Shown here: piece by piece, positions 1-12,579 of the stretch
Layout: the number at the start of each line of letters is the position of its first letter
Position numbering within the stretch: the first letter of the stretch is position 1
NCBI RefSeq assembly: GCF_006716745.1
Contig: NZ_VFPP01000001.1
Location: forward strand, 434,001 to 498,000
DNA length: 64,000 nt
Direction of reading: 5' to 3'
From: Saccharothrix saharensis
Lineage (GTDB): Bacteria > Actinomycetota > Actinomycetes > Mycobacteriales > Pseudonocardiaceae
Program-made: the position numbers and the translations under genes
Notes under the pieces: model-generated
Told to the model about the DNA's origin: nothing
The model's input: only the letters and a program-made list of their open reading frames with translations
The model's database searches: none

Positions 1-451
1 CCGCGTCCGTGGTCAGCGCCTCCGCGTCCATCCCGGACCGCAATCCCGTCAGCAGCACGTCCGCCGCCGTGTCCACCGCCTGCTGCGACGCCTGCTCGGC
101 CCGCTCCGACGACGCCACCCCGTCGCACACCACCGCCGCCACACCACGCCCGCGCACCCGGCCGAACGCCATCGAGTCCTCGTTGCGCTGCCGCCGCTTG
201 CCCCGGTCGCTCACCCCGGCCAGCCCCGGCAGCACGAACTCCACCCGGTCCCGCGCCGACGGCCGCGCCCGACCGCACTGCTCGCAGAACCCGTCCGCGT
301 CGAACTCCTCGCCACCGCACGCGCACATCGGCGGCCACTGCGCCCCCGGACCACCCACCGGTGTCCGCTGCACCCGCAGGTTGCGCCCGCACGCCTCGCA
401 GAAGCGGTCCTGCGACGTCACCGGCGACGCGCACTCGGGACAGGTTTCCAT
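1..451 (-). CDS. PP2C-family serine/threonine phosphatase with N-terminal zinc ribbons (partial, C-terminus outside window)
   Basis: Only the first 150 codons are present. The ATG at 451 follows the pknG stop by 3 bases, so the two genes are almost certainly co-transcribed. Residues 1-22 carry a first zinc ribbon (C4, C7, C19, C22) and a second CxC...CxxC ribbon follows at about 43-60. The PP2C fold then starts, with the hallmark motifs RNEDS and VCDGV that supply the metal-binding Asp residues of this Mn/Mg-dependent family. The inferred role is to reverse Ser/Thr phosphorylation, and its position makes PknG or a PknG substrate the obvious partner. The rest of the catalytic domain runs off the left edge, so activity cannot be judged fully. 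Confidence 0.85.
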   Translation of the reverse strand, partial: METCPECASPVTSQDRFCEACGRNLRVQRTPVGGPGAQWPPMCACGGEEFDADGFCEQCGRARPSARDRVEFVLPGLAGVSDRGKRRQRNEDSMAFGRVRGRGVAAVVCDGVASSERAEQASQQAVDTAADVLLTGLRSGMDAEALTTDA

Positions 452-454
452 GAT

Positions 455-3166
<2,712 letters not shown>

Positions 3167-3195
3167 TCACCCGGTACCGCCGGCGGCTCCGCACG

Positions 3196-4158
3196 TCAGT
3201 CCCGGTACACGGCGGCGGGCGGCGACGGAGGCTCGCCCAGCCACCGCTCGTGGAGCCGCGCCCACGTGCCGTCCGCCCGCAGCCGTTCCAGCAACGCGTT
3301 GACCAGCCGCACGAAGTCCTCGTCCGCCTTCGGGAACGCCATGCCGTACGGCTCGGCCGTGAACTGCGGCCCCACCACCTTCGTGTACGGGTCCTGCGCG
3401 GCGAACCCGGCCAGGATCGTGTCGTCGGTCGAGATCGCGTCCACCTGCCCCTGCTGCAGCATCACCAGGCAGTCCGTCCAGTTCGGCACCGACACCGGCA
3501 CCGGCCGGGACGCCGCGGTCGCCACGTTGGCCAGCGAACTGGACCCCTTCGTCGCGCACACCCGCTTCCCGCCCAGCGACTCGATGCCGGTCACGTCCGA
3601 GCCCGACGGCACCAGCACCCGCTGCCCCGCCTGCAGGTACACGGTCGAGAAGTTCACCTTCTGCCAGCGGTCGCAGGTCGCCGTCATGGTGCGCACCACG
3701 ATGTCCACCTCGCGCCGTTCCAGCGCCGGTATCCGCTGCTCGGAGGTCAGCACCGTGAACTGGATCGCGTCCGGGTCGCCGAACACCGCGCGCGCGACCT
3801 CCCGCGCCAGGTCGACGTCGAACCCCTCCAGCTCGCCGGAGAACGGGTTGCGGAACCCCATCAGGTAGGTGTTCTGGTCCACGCCCGCGATCAGCCGGCC
3901 GCGCGCCTGGATGCGTGCCATGGTCGACCCGGCCGGCATCTGCCCCGGCGGCGGCAGGGGACCGGTCGGTCGCAGGCTCGCCGTCGGGTCGCACGACGCG
4001 GGTGGCACGTCGGCCGCGCTGGGCGGCTCGGTCAGCTCCACCGCGTCGGCCGGCCGCGGCGGCGCGGGCGAGCCACCGCCGATCGGCGGCGCGGCGCTGG
4101 GCACCGGCGCGCACGCCGCCGTCGCCACCAGCACCAGGACCGCGAGCAGCCGTCTCAT
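3196..4158 (-). CDS. glnH: Glutamate/aspartate-binding lipoprotein GlnH
   Basis: 320 aa extracytoplasmic solute-binding protein (SBP family 3). The start MRRLLAVLVLVATAAC is a lipoprotein signal peptide with lipobox TAAC, so C16 is the predicted lipidated residue. A Pro-rich linker precedes the binding fold, which contains family-typical segments such as GFDVDLAREVARAVFG. The gene sits between glnX and pknG, the arrangement known from Mycobacterium, where GlnH senses external aspartate/glutamate and signals through GlnX to PknG. The ATG at 4158 overlaps the glnX stop in an ATGA tetranucleotide. A 224-base gap separates it from pknG. No permease or ATPase genes are present, supporting a sensory rather than a transport role. 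Confidence 0.9.
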   Translation of the reverse strand: MRRLLAVLVLVATAACAPVPSAAPPIGGGSPAPPRPADAVELTEPPSAADVPPASCDPTASLRPTGPLPPPGQMPAGSTMARIQARGRLIAGVDQNTYLMGFRNPFSGELEGFDVDLAREVARAVFGDPDAIQFTVLTSEQRIPALERREVDIVVRTMTATCDRWQKVNFSTVYLQAGQRVLVPSGSDVTGIESLGGKRVCATKGSSSLANVATAASRPVPVSVPNWTDCLVMLQQGQVDAISTDDTILAGFAAQDPYTKVVGPQFTAEPYGMAFPKADEDFVRLVNALLERLRADGTWARLHERWLGEPPSPPAAVYRD

Positions 4159-5438
4159 CGGTACTCCTTCAGCCGCTGCCACAACCCCGACGACGAGGCC
4201 GCCGCCGCCAGCAACGCCAGCGCCACCACCGCGGGCACCACGCCCCGCAACCCGGCCCGGGCCCGCCCGATCGCGTCGGTCAGCTCCGCCCGCGCCGCGC
4301 CGATGGCCTCCACCAGCTTCGAGTCCAACGCGTCGAACGCCGTCGCCGCGCCCCGCGGGTCCGGCCCCAGCGCCAACTCCACCGCTTCGGTGAAATCACC
4401 CGCCTCGTCGGCCCGGCGGATCTCGCGGTGCGCCCGCTGCCACCGCGCGTGGTGCTCCACCGCCTCCACCACCGGGGGCGTCGGGCTCATCGCCCGCACC
4501 CGGCCCAGCACGTCCTCCAGCACCTGGTCGGCCTCGACGTACTCCTCCTCGTAGGTCGTGCCGCTGCCGCGCGCCACCAACGTCAACGTCTCGTCACCGC
4601 GCGCGGTCAGCGTCGCGATCCGGGCCCGCGCGAGCAGGTCGACCAGCGTGGCCTCGGTCTTGCTCGCCGAGGCGTTGTAGACCACCAGCACGCTCGCCAC
4701 CAGCACCCACAGCAGCGAGACCAGGCTCAACGCGGTCGCCACCACCAAGCCCGGGTTGAGCAGCCGGTTCGTCCGCCGGGTCAGGTAGCGCTGGGCGAAC
4801 ACCAGCACCGCCAGCGCCGCCGCGCCCAGCAGGAACTCCAGCCACGGCCACGACCCGGCGTCCTCCAGGTCGCGCATCACGTGGCCGGTCTCCACCCCGT
4901 ACAGCTCACGGGCGGCGGGCAGCAGCCGCGTCTGCATCAACGCCGACGCCTCGCGCAGGTACGCCGCACCCACCGGGTTGCCCTGCCGGTTGTGCGCGCG
5001 GGCCGTCTCGACCAGCCCCGTGTACACCGGCAACTGGCCCGACAGCGTCGACAGCGCCCCGGCCGGCTCGGGGGAGCGGGTGCTCTGGCTCGTCGCCGCC
5101 GACAACGCCGCCGCGGCCTTCGCCACGTCCGCCTCGTACCGGCCGCGCAACGCCGCCGACTCCACCCCGCCGGACAGGAACGCGCTCGACGCGGTGGCGT
5201 CCGCGTCCGCCATCGCCCGGTAGACCTCCTGGGCGGCGAACGCCAGCGGCTCGCTGCGGTCGGCCAACGCCTCCAGCGCGTCCGAGCGGCGCTGCACCGA
5301 CGTCGCGGTCACCGCCCCGACCAGCAGGGCCACGGCGATCAGCAGCAGCGCCAGCAGGCTCAGCCTGCCCGGCGTGCTGCGGGCCAGACCCGTCACCCGG
5401 CGCAGGGCACCGCGGTTCCGCCGGGCATCGACCAGCAC
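4155..5438 (-). CDS. glnX: GlnX-type four-helix transmembrane signalling protein
   Basis: 427 aa membrane protein. TM1 is at about residues 26-46. A helical extracytoplasmic domain of roughly 170 residues follows, then two adjacent TM helices in the middle of the protein, a second extracytoplasmic helical domain, and a final TM helix ending in a short basic tail. This is the topology described for mycobacterial GlnX (Rv0412c type), which couples GlnH to PknG. The GTG at 5438 was chosen because a GGGAAGGGGG ribosome-binding site lies 5 bases upstream; the open frame extends 128 codons further without a better start. It is the first gene of the operon glnX-glnH-pknG-PP2C. Confidence 0.88.
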   Translation of the reverse strand: MLVDARRNRGALRRVTGLARSTPGRLSLLALLLIAVALLVGAVTATSVQRRSDALEALADRSEPLAFAAQEVYRAMADADATASSAFLSGGVESAALRGRYEADVAKAAAALSAATSQSTRSPEPAGALSTLSGQLPVYTGLVETARAHNRQGNPVGAAYLREASALMQTRLLPAARELYGVETGHVMRDLEDAGSWPWLEFLLGAAALAVLVFAQRYLTRRTNRLLNPGLVVATALSLVSLLWVLVASVLVVYNASASKTEATLVDLLARARIATLTARGDETLTLVARGSGTTYEEEYVEADQVLEDVLGRVRAMSPTPPVVEAVEHHARWQRAHREIRRADEAGDFTEAVELALGPDPRGAATAFDALDSKLVEAIGAARAELTDAIGRARAGLRGVVPAVVALALLAAAASSSGLWQRLKEYR

Positions 5439-5572
5439 GACCGCCCCCTTCCCGAGGTGATCGGCGCCACTCGCCGCTCGGACAGCGTAGATCGAAAATC
5501 GACCATTCGGGACGCAACCGGACCCGTCCGGCCGGTGGGCGCCCACCGGGTCGAGCTCATCGGGTGACACCG

Positions 5573-6076
5573 TCACCCCGAGCGGAGTCGCGCGCGCACC
5601 TCCATCAGGGCCTCGCCCAGCAGGTTGAGCCCCGGCCAGCGGGCCGGGTCGGCCGCCCGCTCGTCGTCGGCGGCCAGCCCGATGCCCCACACCCGGTCCA
5701 CCGGGCTGGCCTCCACCAGCACCCGGTCCCCGGTGCCCAGCAGGAACTCCCGCAGGTCGTCGTGCGCGCCGAACTTGGCCAGGTTCGCGCGCACCACGAC
5801 GTCGAGCCGTTCGGCCACCCACACGTCCTCGGTGAAGCCGCGCACCCGGCGCCCCAGCGCCTTCGCCTCACCGGGCGTGCGCGCCGCGAGCACCCGCCGC
5901 GCGGTCTCCTCGTCACCGAACACCAACGCCTTGCCGTGCATCATGAAGTGCTCGGCGGTCCGGAAGGTCAGCCCGTCCACCGTGAACGGCGCCTCCCACC
6001 ACTGGCTCAGGCACTGCTTGCCGACCGGCGCGCCGGGCCGCGCCTCGTGCCCCCAGAAGAACAGGTACTCCGTCAT
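5573..6076 (-). CDS. NADAR-family N-glycosidase (YbiA-like)
   Basis: 167 aa, the full length of a NADAR domain. Characterised members hydrolyse the N-glycosidic bond of reactive early riboflavin intermediates or remove ADP-ribose from DNA. Visible family features are the N-terminal aromatic/Gly segment FFWGHEARPG, the SQWWEAPF strand, the TAEHFMMHGKA helix containing the conserved Glu, and VWGIGLAADD near the C-terminus. It stands alone: the neighbours are on the same strand but separated by 134 bases (glnX) and 51 bases (PPOX gene). No ADP-ribosyltransferase partner gene is nearby, so the riboflavin-repair role is more likely here than a DarT/DarG-type antitoxin role. Confidence 0.88.
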   Translation of the reverse strand: MTEYLFFWGHEARPGAPVGKQCLSQWWEAPFTVDGLTFRTAEHFMMHGKALVFGDEETARRVLAARTPGEAKALGRRVRGFTEDVWVAERLDVVVRANLAKFGAHDDLREFLLGTGDRVLVEASPVDRVWGIGLAADDERAADPARWPGLNLLGEALMEVRARLRSG

Positions 6077-6127
6077 GCCGCGGACCGTGCCACACGCACC
6101 GGCCGCGGCACGACACCGTTTCGCCGA

Positions 6128-6703
6128 CTAGCGCGGCGGCAGGGGCAGTGGCAGGGCGGGCAGCCCGTCCATGCTCACCGCGTTGAAGTCCTTGCTCTCG
6201 CAGTACGCGGAGAACTCCTCGTCGGTCTTGCGGCCGAAGTAGTCCGCGTGCAGCGTCCGCTCACCCCGGTAGTCCAGGAACGGCACGGCGAAGCCGCAGG
6301 TGTCGCTGATCAGCTTCGCCGTCACCACGACGACCGCCCGCAGCGCCGGACCGTCCGCGTCACCGAACCCGGCCACCAGCTCCGCGAACCGCGGGTCGTC
6401 CCGGAACACCGGCTCGCCCGTGCCGTGCACGCGCACGATGTTCGGCGGACCGTCGAACGCGCACCACATCAGCGTGATCCGCCCGTTCTCCCGCAGGTGC
6501 GCGATCGTCTCGGCGTGGCTGCCGCCGAAGTCCAGGTACGCCACCCGCTGCTCGTCGAGCACCCGCCACGTGCCGCGCCGGCCCTTCGGCGACAGGTTCA
6601 CGTGCCCGTCGGCGGCCAGCGGCGCGGTGGCGGTGAAGAACACCGGCTGCGCCTCGATGAACTCGCGCAGGCGTCCTTCGATCCGTTCGTAGGTCTTCCC
6701 CAT
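6128..6703 (-). CDS. Pyridoxamine 5'-phosphate oxidase-related flavin-binding protein
   Basis: 191 aa split-barrel protein of the PPOX family. It has the typical N-terminal strand pattern (PVFFTATAPLAADGHVNLSP), which in relatives binds FMN, F420 or haem, and the segment RITLMWCAFDGPPNIVRVHG. The start at the Met of MGKTYERI (6703) gives the usual family length; an upstream in-frame Met at 6814 would add a non-homologous Arg/Gly-rich stretch. The substrate is unknown. It lies 10 bases downstream of the ABM-domain gene and is probably transcribed with it. Confidence 0.82.
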   Translation of the reverse strand: MGKTYERIEGRLREFIEAQPVFFTATAPLAADGHVNLSPKGRRGTWRVLDEQRVAYLDFGGSHAETIAHLRENGRITLMWCAFDGPPNIVRVHGTGEPVFRDDPRFAELVAGFGDADGPALRAVVVVTAKLISDTCGFAVPFLDYRGERTLHADYFGRKTDEEFSAYCESKDFNAVSMDGLPALPLPLPPR

Positions 6704-6713
6704 GAGGCAAGTA

Positions 6714-7262
6714 TCACCCACCCACCACCCGGTACCGGCGGACGTCGCTGCTCGCCAGGCCGGGGAACGACCGCACCCGCCGCCACAGCGGCGACCGGCC
6801 CACCGCCCCGTCACCCCGCGCCATCGCGTCGACGTGCGCCCGCGCCGACGTCCACTCCGCGTAGTTCAGCACCCGCGTGCCGTCCACGCCGACGTGGAAG
6901 TGCGCCGAGATCCCACCCGGGTCCGGCTCGTCCTCGGCAGCCAGCGCGGCGAGCACCAGGTCCACCCACTCCTCGGCGACCCCGGACCGGTCGAACCGCA
7001 CCGACACCAGTACCACGCACCCGACCGGCCGGTCCGCCGAGGCGCGCCCGACGGACCGGTACCGGCGGTAGGCCACCGCGCCGTCCCCGTCCACCGCGCC
7101 GTCCGCGTCCACCGGGCGCGACCACTGCGAATACGTCACGACCCCGTCACCGTCCACCTCCCGCAGCCACCGCGCGTCCAGCAGCCCGTCCGGGCGCGGG
7201 TCGAACGGCACGCGGCCGCGGTGGACGAGGACGTGGTCGGCATCGGGTCTGGTCAGCTCCAT
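6714..7262 (-). CDS. Antibiotic biosynthesis monooxygenase (ABM)-like ferredoxin-fold protein
   Basis: 182 aa protein that appears to hold two dimeric alpha-beta barrel repeats. The second one contains FHVGVDGTRVLNYAEWTSA, a signature of ABM-superfamily proteins (the Asn/Tyr/Trp pattern of ActVA-Orf6 relatives). The first, around VTYSQWSRPVD, is a diverged copy. Family members act on polyketides or are small oxygenases; no polyketide genes are near, so the role is open. The ATG at 7262 lies in a 96-base divergent intergenic region shared with the threonine aldolase gene. Confidence 0.75.
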   Translation of the reverse strand: MELTRPDADHVLVHRGRVPFDPRPDGLLDARWLREVDGDGVVTYSQWSRPVDADGAVDGDGAVAYRRYRSVGRASADRPVGCVVLVSVRFDRSGVAEEWVDLVLAALAAEDEPDPGGISAHFHVGVDGTRVLNYAEWTSARAHVDAMARGDGAVGRSPLWRRVRSFPGLASSDVRRYRVVGG

Positions 7263-7358
7263 GCCGGCGACGCTAGGCGCGCGACGCCCGTGCCCGAATC
7301 CGTCAGGTGACCGGTGAACCTTGTTGCACATTATTGGCGACAAGTCCAGACTCCCGGC

Positions 7359-8402
7359 ATGAGCCCGAAGATCAGCCGTTCCCTGGTACAGCACTCCGCA
7401 CTCCGCCAGGACCCGCACGCGGTGCTGCGCCGGATGCTCGACCGCGTCACCCCCGGCACCCGCCTCGACGAGCCGACCGCGGCACTCGAACGGCGCATCG
7501 CCGACCTGCTCGGCAAACCCGCCGCCCTGTTCTTCCCCACCGGCACGATGGCGCAGCAGACCGCGCTGCGCGTGCACGCCGAACGCACCGGCCGCCGCAC
7601 CTTCGCCGCACACCCCCAGACCCACCTCGCGGTCTGGGAGGAGCAGGGCTACAGCGCCGTGCACGGCCTGCGCCACCACGCCGTCGGCGACCGCGAGCAC
7701 CTGATCACCCTCGACGACCTCGCCGACGTCCGCGAACCGATCGCCGCCCTGCTGCTCGAACTGCCCCAACGCGACCTCGGCGGCCTCCTGCCCACCTGGG
7801 ACGAGCTGGTCGCCCAGACGGCCTGGGCCCACGACCGCGGCGCCGCCGCGCACCTGGACGGCGCCCGGCTGTGGGAGGCGCAGACCGGCTACGACCGGTC
7901 GTTCGCCGAGATCGCCGCCCTGTTCGACACCGTCTACGTCTCCCTCTACAAAGGCCTCGAAGGCGTGCGCGGCGCGGTCCTGGCGGGGGACCGGGACACC
8001 GTCGACGCCGCCTCGGTGTGGCGGCGCAGGCTCGGCGGCGCGACCCCCGACTCGTGGCCGGCCGCCGTCACGGCCCTGATGGGACTGGACGAGGTGCTGC
8101 CGCGCATGGCCGAGTTCCGCGACCACGCGGTGGCCGTGGCCGCCGCCATCAACGCCGACGGCTACGCCACCACCCGCCCGGAAGTGCCGCGGACACCCCT
8201 GTTCCACGTCCACATCCCCGCGCCGAAGGACGCCGTGGCCGCCGCGGCGAAGCGGATCCTCGAGGAGACCGGCGTCGAACTGCCCCAACGCCCCAGGTCC
8301 GCGACCGATCCGACGCGGTGCAGCATCGAGCTCACCATCGGCGTCGTGTCGCTCGACTTCACCCCGCAGGAGGTCGCCGACCTGATCCGGCAACTGCGCT
8401 GA
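7359..8402 (+). CDS. Low-specificity L-threonine aldolase / beta-eliminating lyase
   Basis: 347 aa PLP-dependent fold-type I enzyme that would cleave L-threonine or L-allo-threonine to glycine and acetaldehyde. Family features include FFPTGTMAQQTALR near the N-terminus, HLDGARLW (the Asp that contacts the pyridine nitrogen), and SLYKGLEGVRG with the Schiff-base Lys. The ATG at 7359 was chosen because homology begins there (MSPKISRS); an upstream GTG at 7314 would add 15 residues. It is transcribed divergently from the ABM gene and converges on the rox gene, 8 bases away. Confidence 0.88.
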   Translation: MSPKISRSLVQHSALRQDPHAVLRRMLDRVTPGTRLDEPTAALERRIADLLGKPAALFFPTGTMAQQTALRVHAERTGRRTFAAHPQTHLAVWEEQGYSAVHGLRHHAVGDREHLITLDDLADVREPIAALLLELPQRDLGGLLPTWDELVAQTAWAHDRGAAAHLDGARLWEAQTGYDRSFAEIAALFDTVYVSLYKGLEGVRGAVLAGDRDTVDAASVWRRRLGGATPDSWPAAVTALMGLDEVLPRMAEFRDHAVAVAAAINADGYATTRPEVPRTPLFHVHIPAPKDAVAAAAKRILEETGVELPQRPRSATDPTRCSIELTIGVVSLDFTPQEVADLIRQLR

Positions 8403-9997
<1,595 letters not shown>

Positions 9998-10501
9998 TCA
10001 GGGGCGACGAGCGCCTGCGGCTCCTCGCGGTCGGCCGACGCCTCCGGTTCCTCCGACCGGCGCGACCACTCCTTCCCGACGTGATCGGACCCAGGCGGAA
10101 TTCCCCTCGCTGCCGATCCGCCCCGTCTTCGGGTGCCCTCCCGCAGCCGTCACCCCGTGCCTCGACGCGTATCCACCGCATTACCGCGCCGCGACGACGC
10201 CGTTAATTCGAACCGGCCGGCACGAGCGCGGAGGAAGTCAGGGAAGCGAACCTTTCCCGAAGCGACGTCTTCCCGATCGCCGTCGGTGGCAACCGCCCAC
10301 GACCAGCGCCGATGCGCACCCCGCGTCGCCCTGCCGGGCCGAAGCGGCCGATGGTTCCTCTTTCACGACACCGGACACGCGCCTCGGGGACAGGCCAGGA
10401 TGGCGTCATCGGCTTCGTCCGCTCGCTTAACGAAGACGGGGGAATCCTGCTGTGCACGCATCGACGATCCTCGGCCCTCGACCACCCCGGACACCATTGT
10501 G

Positions 10502-12484
10502 ATGAGCGGTCACCACCCGAGTGCCGCCGGCGCGTACCCGGACCATTCCCCGGACCCGGAGGCGCCACTCGAAATATGCCTCGTCGGAGTCGGTCCGCGC
10601 GGCCTGTCGGTGCTCGAGCGGTTGTGCGCGAACGCCGGTGAGAGCCCTCGCCGCGACATTCGCGTGCGCCTCGTCGACCCCCGGCTCGGTGTCGGCGGCC
10701 ACGTCTGGCGGTCGGACCAGTCCGGGCACCTGCTGATGAACACCGTCGCGTCCCAGATCACCCTGTTCGTCGACGACAGCGTCGAGTGCGCCGGCCCGGT
10801 GGTGCACGGTCCCAGCCTGTACCAGTGGGCGCGCGTCGTCGTCCTCTTCGACCCGTTCCACGACTTCCCCGACCGGGTGCGGGACGAAGCCGCGGCGCTG
10901 GGGCCCGACTCCTACCCGACCAGGGCGTTCTACGGCCACTACCTCATCTGGGTGCTGCGGCACCTGATCACCCACGCGCCGGACAACCTGCTGATCAGCC
11001 GGCACCCGGAGCAGGCGGTCGACCTGGTCGACGAGGACGGCGGCACCCAAACCGCGATCCTGGCGAGCGGAACCCGGCTGGCCGGGCTGCACGCCGTCGT
11101 GCTCGCCCTCGGCCACGTCGGGGTCGCACCGACCCCGGCGCAGCGGCGTTGGCAGGTCCACGCGGCCCGCCACGGCCTGCGCTACGTGCCGCCCGACAAC
11201 CCCGCCGACGTCGACCTCGGCGACGTCGAGGGCGGCGAACCGGTGATCCTGCGCGGCATGGGCCTGAACTTCTTCGACCACCTCGCCCTGCTCACCAGCG
11301 GCCGCGGCGGGGTGTTCCGCCGCGACGAGGACGGCCGCCTGCGCTACGAGCGCTCCGGCGACGAGCCGCACGTGATCGCCGGGTCCCGCCGCGGAGTGCC
11401 CTACCACGCCCGCGGGGAGAACCAGAAGGGCGCCACCGGCAGGCACATCCCGCTGTTCCTGACACCGCGGCGCATCGAGGCACTGCGCGCGTCCGGACCG
11501 CTGGAGTTCCGCACCGACATCTGGCCGTGGATCGACCGGGAAGTCCGCGCCGTGTACTACGCCACCATCGTGGGCAACCGGTCGGGCGACGCCGAGCGCG
11601 ACCGCTTCCTGCGGGAGTTCCGCGCCGGGGTCGAGTCCTCACCCGGGACCGGGGGGCCGGAGGACGAGCTCCTGCGCGGGTTCGGGTTCGGGGCCACACC
11701 GCGCTGGGACTGGCAGACCGTCGCCACGCCCCACCGCGGCAGGACGTTCCCCACCCCCCGGGCTTTTCGCGACTGGCTGCTCGCCCACCTCGACGCCGAC
11801 GTCCGCGAAGCGCGCCTGGGCAACGTCCGCGGCCCGCTCAAAGCCGCCCTGGACGTCCTGCGCGACCTGCGCAACGAGGTCCGCCTCCTGGTCGACCACG
11901 GTGGGATCACCGGCGACTCCTACCGCGACGACCTCGACAACTGGTACACGCCGCTCAACGCCTTCCTGTCCATCGGCCCGCCGGCGCGCCGCATCGAAGA
12001 GGCCGCGGCCCTGATCGAGGCGGGTGTCCTCACCGTCGTCGGACCCCGGGTGGTCGTCGACCTGGCGGGCGACCGGCCGGGGTTCGTCATGCGCAGCCCG
12101 TCGATCCCGGGCGCGGAGTACCACGCCCGCACGCTCGTCGAGGCGCGGTTGCCCGAGGTCGACGCCCGCCGCACCACCGACCCCCTGCTGACCAGGCTGC
12201 TCGCCCGCGGTGACTGCGCCCTCAACCGGATCCCGAACCGCACCGCCGGCGCGTACGAGACCGGCGGCATCGCGGTCTCCACCCGGCCCTACTCCGTGCT
12301 CGACGCCCGAGGGCGACCGCACCCACGACGTTTCGCGTTCGGTGTGCCCACCGAGACCGTGCACTGGGCCACCGCCGCCGGGGTGCGCCCCGGAGTCAAC
12401 TCGGTGATCCTCGGGGACGCCGACGCCCTGGCCCGGGTGAGCCTGGGGTTGCCCGCTCACGCGGTGACGGGCGCCACCACGTGA
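10502..12484 (+). CDS. creE: CreE-type flavin monooxygenase (L-aspartate N-oxygenase of the nitrosuccinate pathway)
   Basis: 660 aa FAD/NAD(P)-binding protein. The N-terminal dinucleotide fold is LVGVGPRGLSVLERL, and further conserved blocks include GHLLMNTVASQITLF, VILRGMGLNFFDHLALLT and a C-terminal GVPTETVHWATA. Length and domain type match CreE/FzmM enzymes, which oxidise the amino group of L-aspartate to nitrosuccinate. The assignment rests mainly on its partner: the next gene encodes a fumarase/aspartase-superfamily lyase like CreD, and the two genes together define the nitrous-acid-forming ANS pathway. The ATG at 10502 sits just before the conserved region and lacks a good ribosome site; in-frame starts farther upstream are possible. 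The stop is four bases from a GTG of the next frame (GTGA). Confidence 0.75.
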   Translation: MSGHHPSAAGAYPDHSPDPEAPLEICLVGVGPRGLSVLERLCANAGESPRRDIRVRLVDPRLGVGGHVWRSDQSGHLLMNTVASQITLFVDDSVECAGPVVHGPSLYQWARVVVLFDPFHDFPDRVRDEAAALGPDSYPTRAFYGHYLIWVLRHLITHAPDNLLISRHPEQAVDLVDEDGGTQTAILASGTRLAGLHAVVLALGHVGVAPTPAQRRWQVHAARHGLRYVPPDNPADVDLGDVEGGEPVILRGMGLNFFDHLALLTSGRGGVFRRDEDGRLRYERSGDEPHVIAGSRRGVPYHARGENQKGATGRHIPLFLTPRRIEALRASGPLEFRTDIWPWIDREVRAVYYATIVGNRSGDAERDRFLREFRAGVESSPGTGGPEDELLRGFGFGATPRWDWQTVATPHRGRTFPTPRAFRDWLLAHLDADVREARLGNVRGPLKAALDVLRDLRNEVRLLVDHGGITGDSYRDDLDNWYTPLNAFLSIGPPARRIEEAAALIEAGVLTVVGPRVVVDLAGDRPGFVMRSPSIPGAEYHARTLVEARLPEVDARRTTDPLLTRLLARGDCALNRIPNRTAGAYETGGIAVSTRPYSVLDARGRPHPRRFAFGVPTETVHWATAAGVRPGVNSVILGDADALARVSLGLPAHAVTGATT

Positions 12485-12579
12485 ACCGGCCCGGAACCCC
12501 GGCGGCGACGCCCGCCGCCGGGCCACCGCCACCAGGAGCCCTCCCAAGGGCACGCTCACGGAACACACTGAGGATCGAC